From: Echinarachnius parma
Lineage: Eukaryota; Echinodermata; Echinoidea; Clypeasteroida; Echinarachniidae
Assembly: GCA_037951105.1 (NCBI GenBank)
Contig: JBAMJV010008075.1
Span: forward strand, 1-64,000
Length of the DNA: 64,000 nt
Direction of reading: 5' to 3'
A model generated the notes under the pieces. That model had not been told where the DNA came from and made no database searches. It saw nothing but the letters and a program-made list of their open reading frames with translations. This document shows, piece after piece, positions 55,359 to 64,000 of the stretch. The position numbers and the translations under genes were made by a program. Within the stretch, counting starts at the first letter, position 1, and every line of letters starts with the position of its first letter.

Positions 55359-55690
55359 TAGACTGTACGTATAATTATTACCGGTACGTTACTTATGGTA
55401 CACATTTGAGCATCTGTGGTTGGCCCACACTCTGGGAAGGAGGTTGCATGGGGTCGGAAATGATTCACATTAGGGCAGACTGCATCAAAATCGTGTGCAT
55501 GTATTAGTAGTTTGGTCTTTTATTTCTCATAGAGCTTATACTATTTATAAATTATCGACCTCACACGTCTCATATACGTAATATATCTGTTGTATGTGTT
55601 TGTTTTTTTGTGTTTTTGTTTGGGGGGGGGGGGGGGAGGGGGGGGGGGGGTAGCCAACAGAGGGTGTGGCTATGCATCAGACTAGAAGAT
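55359..55690. other. Gene-free interval with poly-G
   Basis: Contains a 30-base G-rich tract (55622-55651). No gene recognised. Confidence 0.6.
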
Positions 55691-55699
55691 GATGCAACT

Positions 55700-56640
55700 A
55701 AAAGGACTTTTATTCATGATGGTGAATATTCCTGACACCATGGATGGTGTAGGCCCATTTGACATACTTTCTCTTGTTAGTGACATGAAGAACTTGTAAT
55801 TGTTGTGGATTGAACTGCATCAGCCAGCCTTTTCACACGTCAGTATTGCGTCAATGTCTTGTAGCAGCAGTCTTGAGTCAGCTTCTGTGTATATTTTGCC
55901 GTAGCGAGCATGCATTCATCTGCAAACATGCGTACAGAGCAGCCTTGTGACACATATTCCGGCAGATCGTTGATGACTATGATGAAGAGTAGGGGACCAA
56001 TCACGCTTCCCTGCGGTACACCAGATGTGACAAAAGCACTACCTGATGAAGGTCCGTCTAGAACAACTATTTGGCTCCGATTTTTGATGAAGTCTGCGAT
56101 ACATCGATGGGTAATTCCACAGATCCAATAGTGCTGAAATTTGTGCGGTACTTTGTCAAAAGTTTAAAAGAAGTCAAGGAGGATGACATCATGTTGCTCT
56201 CTTTTGTCTATCCCCTTGGCAAGGTCTTGGATTGCTGAGATGATTTGTGTCTTACAGGAGCGTCGTTTACGGAATCCATGTTGACTGTCTGACAGGATGT
56301 TCTAGGTCTCAATGTGTTTCATGATGGCACTACTGACAATATAAGAGTTTACAAGCAAAATATGTGAGTGATATTGGGCGATAGTTTTCTGGGCTGCTTT
56401 TTATCCTCTTTCTTAAAGATGGGTGTCACATCTGCTCTGCGCCAGTCGTCCGGAATTACTCCTTGGTTGAGAGAGGATTAGAAGAGTAGCGTAAAGACAG
56501 GAGTGAGTTCCAAGGCCAATTCCTTCATAAGTCGAGCAGGTAGTTTGACAGGTCCGGTGGCTTTATGTGGTTTGGCTGTCAGTGTGTAAAATGTCATCCG
56601 TTCCCTTTAGTGGAAACACTCCAGGTTAGTCTGTCTGCTC
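55700..56640 (-). pseudogene. LINE reverse transcriptase relic
   Basis: Minus-strand readings in several frames: [74 protein letters not shown] and FADEC in place of FADD. This is the RT of a jockey/CR1-type LINE with many frameshifts and stops; no frame exceeds about 70 codons. Old and inactive. Confidence 0.8.
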
Positions 56641-56644
56641 CATA

Positions 56645-57225
56645 ATCGTTTTGGATTTCATGTAGAGTCTGGGCTGACTATGTTGGTAAGATAGTCATCG
56701 TGAGCATGATTTCAGGCTGACCTTGTATTTTTCTTCAGTTCCTGATATCTAGCGAAATCAGCTGGTAACTAGGTTCTCTTAGCTTTTGTAAAAGGCCTCT
56801 TCTTTTGACGGGTGAGACGCTTCAGAGGAGTGGTGATCCATGCTTGATGGAAACGCGTCGATGACATCTTTAATGGGACAAGACAGTCTTGCAGTCACAC
56901 ATTTGCTCACTCTCCTTGACAGGGTAACAAAATAATATACGTTTGGTTTCATATCCGGGTTATATCTCACTTATAAGCTTTCGATACCACCAAGTAATGT
57001 GTTTTCCGGCGTCTATGTCACATACCCAATAACACTATAGTTTGATTAATACATACTTGTACTTCGTGACTACAAATGTATAGGCCTACAAGCGATACAA
57101 ACATTAGTTTAGTTTAGATCCAACACATACATGGGCCACACAACCAAGGAGAGCCTTTAATTTCCTACTTTGTTAAATCGCTCTGAAAAATCTTATCCTT
57201 TTAACATTTGAATAACAGTTAGAAG
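56645..57225 (+). promoter_or_regulatory. 5' flank of receptor C
   Basis: Gene-free. 57060-57225 directly precedes the ATG and contains CCAACACATACATGGGCCACA, similar in style but not clearly alignable with the A and B leaders. Any promoter here is inferred from position only. Confidence 0.35.
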
Positions 57226-58389
57226 ATGGATCAAGTTGGCAGAAATATGGGATTTTCCGTTTCTAATACAATTCTCTGTCTACTGGTTCTGCCACGTTTG
57301 TGTGTGCATGGTTCTGTCAATAAATCAGCGTTAGATGGTCAACAAGTTTCTCTGGCGTGTAGTCTACCAGACGATTTTTCTGATGTGACTTGGGTCTTTC
57401 TAAAACAAGGAAGATTTGAAACGCAGATTACTATATGTGAACGTAAGAATCCTCCTGCAGTATGCTATGTAGATGAAGAGTATTCTGATGACTATTCTGC
57501 TTCGGCAAATATTAGCACATTTGTGTTAGTGATCAACGTCACGGGGGCACACACACAACAAGAATATAGGTGTAAATTGGGAAACGAAGTGTTGGAAACT
57601 TACAACTTGATTGTAATCGACCCAGGAGATATTCACCCACCCACATGCAACGTTGCCCCTGTGATAGAATCAGATATGTTCGACTTAACCCATATTGAAC
57701 TTCAGTGTGAATCAAGAGTTCTTGAAGACATCAAGACACGACTGGAGATTAATGCATGTGGAAACAAAAACAAAACAGAAGCCTCATCCTTAGCGAAGCT
57801 TGTTGACTGTCAAACTCTACAGGTCTGCAATGTATCTTGTCAGATGTCATTTCATAACATCATTAAAAGACAGAATTGTTCTTTCCCATCCCTGATCGAC
57901 ATTCGCATTACTCAGAGACAACAAGGGGTCGTGATCGAGTGCAACGTTGAATCATCTAGTGGTGAATCAAATGTTATTGAATGGAGACTCCTGGATCCGC
58001 GTTCTGGTGAGCAAGTTGAGGTCGACATCCAGACCCGGTCATGGATCCGAGATGGTGGGAGGTCATTGTTGCTGGAAGACATTGGTGATGATGACATCCG
58101 TAGGGTGGTCGAATGTCGAGTTTACTCATCCAGCAGCAACTGGTCTGGCGTGCAGGCAATCGGTTATGCGGTCATTAAAAGACAATACCACAAACTGACC
58201 GATTCGTCTACCTTCTTAAAATCTAGAACAATGTCTGTGAGCAATATTCCTGGTAGCAAAGTTTATAATATTTCTGACGTCTTGATCATTGTCCAGAGAC
58301 TTTGCTTCGCAGTAGCTACGTGCTTAATGTTCACTTGTGTTTACGCGATATATAAAAGAAAGACCCCCTCGAGGATTCGCCCTCGTTAA
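57226..58389 (+). CDS. IgSF type I receptor C, short tail, Arg in TM helix
   Basis: A 387-codon uninterrupted frame. Signal peptide 1-29 (NTILCLLVLPRLCVHG). V-like Ig domain with C45, W56, extra C71/C80 and C116 (YRCKLGNEVLE). Cysteine-rich middle. Membrane-proximal Ig domain with VVIECNVESSSG, EWRLLDPRSG, VDIQTRSW and DDDIRRVVECRVYS, very close to receptor A. TM helix about 352-374, VLIIVQRLCFAVATC, with Arg358 inside the segment where A has MSF. The tail is about 13 residues, KRKTPSRIRPR, without tyrosine motifs. The N-terminal domain is the most different part from A. Short tail plus basic TM residue is the known design of activating receptors that pair with ITAM adaptors; this role is inference. 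Downstream DNA retains a decayed long tail. Confidence 0.88.
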   Translation: MDQVGRNMGFSVSNTILCLLVLPRLCVHGSVNKSALDGQQVSLACSLPDDFSDVTWVFLKQGRFETQITICERKNPPAVCYVDEEYSDDYSASANISTFVLVINVTGAHTQQEYRCKLGNEVLETYNLIVIDPGDIHPPTCNVAPVIESDMFDLTHIELQCESRVLEDIKTRLEINACGNKNKTEASSLAKLVDCQTLQVCNVSCQMSFHNIIKRQNCSFPSLIDIRITQRQQGVVIECNVESSSGESNVIEWRLLDPRSGEQVEVDIQTRSWIRDGGRSLLLEDIGDDDIRRVVECRVYSSSSNWSGVQAIGYAVIKRQYHKLTDSSTFLKSRTMSVSNIPGSKVYNISDVLIIVQRLCFAVATCLMFTCVYAIYKRKTPSRIRPR

Positions 58390-59205
58390 ATACAATTGGG
58401 TAACACTAGTAATGTTTCAAACGATAGTCGAAATATTTCTTTGAGAAATCTAGCTGGTGCAAATGAATGTGATCAGATAACAAACGTTTAATGCCAGCAG
58501 TATACAAATCTAAGAAGCAAGCAAAGTTTGCCGTTCACAGGATGGTGGTGATAGGGTGAAGTTCAAGCATCCGAACAACTGTGCCCAGCAATGATCATGC
58601 ATTACAACCCGAAGCTGACCAACCAAAATAGAGCTTCTGCGTCTGAGTCGAAAAGTCGTTTCCCATGCATTGCCGATTTCATACACAGAAATACAATACT
58701 AGAAAGCAAAATTTCAGAAGACAACCACAACGACGACGTTAAAGAATAGTGAGATGGGCATGATTAATATAAATGTGGGTCTTCGTGGCCCGAGTTACAC
58801 CGAAAGTCTTTGTATACCTAATAATTGATGAAGGATGTAGGCGACATTAATGTACATACAGATATTGACAAATCTGTCAAAGAGTCATCTCTCAAATATT
58901 GGCGATCTAAGCAGATTACGGAGACGAATCAGACGATGACAACGACGTCAACGACAGAGCGACGGAACGGTGGTCATACGTCTTCCCGTCCCGAGATATA
59001 TGAGGGGCTATGGATGAAGGTGGGGGAGAGAATAGCCGATATACACGAGTACTGTCTACGATTAACTGTTACTGCATATGGACCAAATGATGGGATAAAT
59101 CTCCAGCATGTGAACTTTAAAACAATAGATTCTACAAAACAATTATTGCACCATTATAATTTTCATAAGTTCACATATCCGTTAACAAGTTCAATGCATA
59201 TTTAA
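58390..59205 (+). pseudogene. Decayed long cytoplasmic tail of receptor C
   Basis: DNA after the stop still aligns with the tail of receptor A. 58400-58560 matches 45270-45420 (GTAACACTAG…, TTTCTTTGAGAAA, ATGCCAGCAG…GCCGTTCACA), then LQPEADQP-type and SFCV readings near 58605-58640 with stops. The open piece 58825-59205 reads NVHTDIDKSVKESS where A has NIYADIDETYKKS, HTSSRPEIYEG where A has HMTSSLEAYES, and ADIHEY where A has ADMYAEI. So the two YxxI tyrosines became His. Multiple stops and shifts intervene. Not translated unless spliced in some way. Confidence 0.75.
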
Positions 59206-59950
59206 AGTTAATTAATGTAAAAATTGTAGCATATTGACACATTTTGAGAGTTACCTATAGCTTTGCTCTGAATTGGGAATAAATATACGTTATCTAATGA
59301 CACGTCTCTTTGTAAATTGGTAATTGTTATGCATCTCGACATTTAATTTTGCATTCTGTGTATCATTATTTTTGCAAAATGTAAAAATACATATCCTCAC
59401 GCATGTCAACTCTACTTCTTATGTACAATTGGAAATATTGTTGAAAATGATAATAACTTGAAACTAAAATTGAAACTATATAATATATATAATTGTACTA
59501 ATACACTATAGATAAAAAATTATCACTAGATTAAATTAAGTGCATTCAAATGTAATATTGTATTAGTTCCTCTAATTTTGTTTGTGTTAATATCCAATTG
59601 GTTATATATCATAATTTTATGTATTTGAGTACAATTGTTGTTGTTGATATACTGTAAACTACTATGCTAGAATTTCCGCTACAACTAACCCGCTTTGGGA
59701 AAAATGTATTACATTCAGGTGAATAACGTGTGTGTCTTGTATAGGTCTTGGTACGAAAAGGGCAATATTTGTATTAATGATTTGTTTTATGAAGACGGTA
59801 CATTTATGTCACGCAATAAATTAAAATTAAAATATTTTTGCAATAATTTGGACTATGTGAAGCAATACAAATCTGTTTGCAATAACCATAGTAGTATTTG
59901 TTTGTGTTAAATGGAGCAGACTTTAAGATTACGAGGGCCTTCAATAAGTT
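59206..59950. other. 3' flank of receptor C, duplicated noncoding sequence
   Basis: 59298-59420 matches 46866-46990; 59695-59910 matches 47390-47600, including GGTCTTGGTACGAAAAGGGC and CAATAATTTGGACTAT. No gene. Confidence 0.65.
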
Positions 59951-60614
59951 CATGGGTTAATTAATGCTGTGTATGCAATGTTGCATCCTTTACATGGTCA
60001 GGGATGCAAAGCCAGGGGGTGTATTCTGAAAACGAATGTATTGTATCTACGTCATATCTACGTCACAAACATATATTTTAGCAAATCACTATTCCGTAAG
60101 TACAGTTGAATATTTTAGTGACGTAGATATGACGTAGATACAATACAGTTTAATCTAAAATCGTTTTCAAAATTCACACCCTGATTAAAGGGTTTTCTCA
60201 ATATTTCTTGTCAGCCTCTATGGTACAATAATTACATTCAGGTGAATAACGTGTGTGTCTTTTATAGGTCTTGGTTTTTGGTTATAGGTCATGGGTTAAT
60301 TAATGCTGTGTATGCAATGTTGCATCCTTTACATGGTCAGGGATGCAAAGCCAGGGGGTGTATTCTGAAAACGAATGTATTGTATCTACGTCATATCTAC
60401 GTCACAAACATATATTTTAGCAAATCACTATTCCGTAAGTACAGTTGAATATTTTAGTGACGTAGATATGACGTAGATACAATACAGTTTAATCTAAAAT
60501 CGTTTTCAAAATTCACACCCTGATTAAAGGGTTTTCTCAATATTTCTTGTCAGCCTCTATGGTACAATAATTACATTCAGGTGAATAACGTGTGTGTCTT
60601 TTATAGGTCTTGGT
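59951..60614. repeat. 339-base tandem duplication, apparently near-identical
   Basis: Unit 1 is 59951-60289 and unit 2 60290-60614; I see no differences over the roughly 320 shared bases compared by eye. Both start CATGGGTTAATTAATGCTGT and contain the whole MITE described next. Confidence 0.9.
60013..60184. mobile_element. 172-base palindromic MITE (two copies by tandem duplication)
   Basis: Starts CAGGGGGTGTATTCTGAAAA and ends as the inverse of CAGGGTGTGAATTTTGAAAA; inner arms TGTATTGTATCTACGTCATA / its inverse TATGACGTAGATACAATACA. The second copy is 60352-60523. No clear target duplication. Confidence 0.82.
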
Positions 60615-63500
60615 ACGAAAAGGGCAGTATTAATGATTAATTTAGATATACTGAAGATGGTACATTTTTGTCAGGCAATATATTTCAATTGAAATATCAT
60701 TTGTTTGCAATAATTTGGACTATGTGAAGCAATACAATCTGGTTGCAATAATCATAGTGGCATTTTTGTTTAATGGAGCAGCATTTAAGATTACGAGGGG
60801 CGTTCAATAAGTTCATAGCATGACGTGCTATACATGTATAAGCACCATGTGTAAGTACATGTATGTGACAATTAAAAATAAAAATGTATGTTTATCAACT
60901 GTATATAATCTTGTATAATATGTATTAGATTAATAATCAATTGATGTATTGTGCTAGACCACATCTCTCCCTCTCTCCCTCTTTCCTTCACCCCCTTTGC
61001 CCCTGTCTCAAAGCATATTTCCCTCTCTTTATATAGTTATCTCTCCTCAGTCCCCCTCCCCCTCTCTCTGTACCCATCTTTCATCCAGAAATCATGTTCC
61101 CTCGCAACTTTCATCTTCCCGTTTTAGTCATAATGTCTCTTTTTGTTAATTGCACTTTTATAAGACAAAAATTTTGACAAAAATGTTTATTATATTACCT
61201 CATGTTTGATCATTGTTTTGTACAAATGATATACATTTTTATAAATTCAAAAATGAAACCGAACACCGATACTTGTGTAATTGCAGTGATGTGCAATACA
61301 TAGAAAATAATCACTTGAAGACAGACACTCCTCAAAATTAATGACTAGACATTCAAGATGTTCTATTAAAGTCTCTTTTAGTAATACGCTTTGGGTCCTC
61401 TCAATATTTGGTAAGTACTCGAATGACATATTTCTTTTTAACTTGGTAACTGTTATGCATCTCGTCGTTAAATTTTGCATAATGTGTACTATAATTTTTG
61501 CAAAATGTAAAAATATATATCTTAACGCATGTCAACTCTACTTCTTTTGTTCAATTGGAAATATTGTTCGAAAAAGAAAAGAAACTGAAACTAAAATAGA
61601 AACTATATAATATATATACTTGCACCGATACGCTATAAATAGAAAATAAATCAATTTGAAGATGGATACTCTCCAGGTATAACTAATTGCTAGATTAAAT
61701 TAAATGTAATCAAACGTACTCTAAATATTTCATGACAAGCACATGTACTCTCATGATATGTATCTCTTGTTATATCCAATTGATATATATCATAATTGTA
61801 TGTATTTGTGTACAATTTGTTGTTGTTGATATACTGTAAACTATACTAGACTTTTTAGCCATCTGGCCGTAATGTGTAAACGTTGTATACAATAAGATTT
61901 ATATGCATAAGCAGTATACTTATACTCTTATGAACTGTTAAGATATATTTGTATTGATCATTTATGATATAATACACCATTGCAGTGTTGTAGTTTATTT
62001 CATCATCATAATTACATATACATTAAAAGCCTACTGATGTAATGTCAACCAACATATATGACAATATTGATATACTATTGAATTAAAAGTATGTAGAGAT
62101 TGTGCTGCACATCAAAAAAGAGAGAATTTCCATGTGTTTTTTGTTTTGCCTGATATCACCCCAAAATTACTCATATTTAGGTACAAACTTGCACTTACAA
62201 GTTATTTTATGTGTACAAACTACTCGTGTCATAATTTGATGCATGTACATTTACACATAAACACATCCCTTAAACATCCCATAAACATGCATACATACAA
62301 AACTCTCAACACTAGTTTTGTGATTACATGTTCATTAAAGGAGAGCCAAACGCTGGCATTTTCTACTGTTACTGATAAGTTCATAATTCCTGTCACTTTT
62401 AGTCATATTCCCTTTTGGGTATCACTAATACTGGAAATACAAGAAATGTTTTTGTAACTACTATCATCTGTTTTGACTGAACAGTGGAGGCTTATATGTT
62501 TTCAAATGGTACCTCATGAAACGTCATTTGATTTGCACTAATAAAAGCTGGTTACATAACAGCAGATTCAACAGCTTGTGTTAGTGCACGCTTAGATGCG
62601 CTCAGTGACGTTCCATGCGGTACGGTTTGAAAACATGGCAGCTTCCAGTGGTCAGTCAAACCAATTGATAGTGGTTTCAAAAACATTGATTTATTTACAT
62701 TATTAGTGATACCCAATACAAATTAAACGACTAGACGTGACAGGAATTATGCACTTATCAGTAACAGTAAGCAAATAGCAAAACAGTTTTGCTTCCCCTC
62801 AAAACAAAAAAACAAAACACACACAACAAACACAATAAGCTAGATTAAAAAGGAGTGCTCTTTTTATTTTACATAAAACTTGTAAAATACACTCATTCCC
62901 CTATTCAAACCATTCCTTTGTATTTCATGGTACATTAATAATAAAGACATAATTTGTAACTATGGGTGTTCATATTATTATGTATTCAAAATATCCAATA
63001 TCTTAATCATACAATTGACCTTTAAGAAAGTACATTTTTGTTCATGTAATGAAAAGCACCTTATTACATCAGGGCCCATATTCATAACACCATAAAACCA
63101 TACTAGCTTAGTTCTATTATAAGTCAATTTAGATCATTGTAGACTAAATATGAAACATGATTTAGACTATAAGTATGCAACAAGAATCCTTTTAGTTGCT
63201 GACTATATAGGGTTAACTTAGTTGATACAAATGCTTACCCATAGTGACTATGAAAACTTTGTGTCGCTTACTTAGCCTGATCATCTAACATAAATTTGGA
63301 ATGGAACTAAGCTAGCACATCAAAAGATAAAAAGACAAACAGAAAAACAAAACTAGGTTAGAGAGTGTTCACTTTTTGTTAATAACAAATAAAACTAACA
63401 AGATGCACTAGTCGTGTAAACACTCCTTCATTCAGCATATGTTCACATCATAAACTCGTAGAAGATTACTCAAAAGTGCAATATGGTTTTTAACTTATTA
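60540..63500. repeat. Segmental duplication, copy next to receptor C
   Basis: Matches 47340-51850 in order: CT-rich stretch at 60965, GCATGTCAACTCTACTTCTT at 61523, CCCTTTTGGGTATCACTAAT at 62410, GTTCCATGCGGTACGGTT at 62610, TTGACCTTTAAGAAAGTACA at 63015. Lacks the SINE-like insert and the TTAA MITE, giving their empty sites. No gene in this interval. Confidence 0.85.
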
Positions 63501-64000
63501 TTTTATTTTGAACTTAAAATGTAAATCAATGAAGCCGCGAGCTATCGAATCTGGCAGATTATTCTTCAGACGTATACATGACAGCTAACTATATACTAAA
63601 CATAGAATTATATACATACACAGGTAGGTGGAAGGTGCGACCAGCAACAAGCTGGAGTGAACAAGAACAGAATGATGGGGAAACACCTTGTGAGGTGGGG
63701 GGATGCATACCCTGCACCCCCCCCCCCCCCCCCCCCCGTTGTCTACGCCCCTGGCGTGACACGATATGATATTTCTGTTTCATGTGTTGCTCTTCTCATA
63801 ACCCTGTATAAGTGCAGTGATTGCAATAACATAATGACAATTCACATTTGATTGTTTCGGTCTACCACTTTTCTCATTGAGATTTCAAAACCAATCAATT
63901 ATTGATCTCACACTTACCCCAAAATAATTCAAACCATGTTTAGATTAATATACTGTTAATTATCACTATAATTATGGTACACATTGGAGCAACCGTGGTC
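63501..64000. repeat. Continuation of duplicated flank, with a poly-C mini-element
   Basis: 63690-63752 has a poly-C core and CTACGCCCCTGG, resembling the mini-MITE family but with only one clear end. 63758-63945 matches 52790-52860 and 53990-54096 without the two transposons found there. The window ends inside this repeat. Confidence 0.65.

Noticed and set aside
44133-58389. Antigen-receptor-like rearranging Ig V genes
   Set aside because: The V-like domain lacks an FGxG J motif and is joined to the rest of the receptor in one continuous frame; no recombination signal (heptamer, spacer, nonamer) was noticed at the domain ends.
58825-59205. A separate small gene of 126 codons
   Set aside because: It aligns with the tail of receptor A and is the fossil tail of receptor C, not an independent gene.
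1-64000. tRNA, rRNA or other structured RNA genes
   Set aside because: Looked for clover-leaf patterns, A/B boxes and rRNA-like conserved blocks by eye; nothing convincing. A covariance-model search would be decisive.

Overview
The window is animal genomic DNA, AT-rich, dense in transposons and almost free of host genes. Long CR1/L2-like and RTE-like LINEs, a Ty3/gypsy element, hAT, Tc1/mariner, PIF/Harbinger and TTAA-type (Kolobok/T2-like) relics, together with immunoglobulin-superfamily (IgSF) receptor genes, point to a marine invertebrate, probably a deuterostome such as an echinoderm. That assignment is inference from the repeat types; no diagnostic single-copy gene is present.

Layout. 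1-5 kb: a C-rich minisatellite, a TTAA-flanked MITE, an inverted repeat with nested Tc1 and LINE scraps, and a poly-G-associated repeat split by a hAT-type MITE. 5-11 kb: a LINE endonuclease scrap, a mariner foldback element, a ZMYM1/hAT-like transposase pseudogene broken by two MITEs, and a Tc1-like palindrome. 11-17 kb: a TIR element with a nested MITE, a THAP-domain (Kolobok-like) 5' end and a 5'-truncated LINE. 17.7-31.2 kb: a minus-strand LINE interrupted by a nearly complete plus-strand LINE (20988-26075), then tandem repeats, a TTAA MITE whose empty site survives in a neighbouring duplicate, and a LINE ORF1. 32-43 kb: an IgSF receptor pseudogene (B) broken by a MITE, an RTE-like LINE and a Ty3/gypsy element. 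44-46 kb: intact IgSF receptor A (578 aa) with a MITE starting at its stop codon. 46-55 kb: noncoding sequence duplicated downstream of the next gene, plus TTAA elements. 55.7-56.6 kb: a LINE RT relic. 57.2-59.2 kb: IgSF receptor C (387 aa, short tail) followed by the decayed remains of a long tail. 59.2-64 kb: the second copy of the duplicated noncoding block.

The main biological content is the receptor trio. A has a signal peptide, an Ig V-like domain, a cysteine-rich middle, a membrane-proximal Ig domain, an uncharged transmembrane (TM) helix and a 217-residue tail with tyrosine motifs. C has the same ectodomain plan but an Arg in its TM helix and only about a dozen tail residues. B is a mosaic, A-like at the N terminus and C-like (TM Arg, short tail) at the C terminus. 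This is the layout of paired inhibitory/activating immune receptors. All function is inferred from sequence; there is no expression or ligand evidence here.
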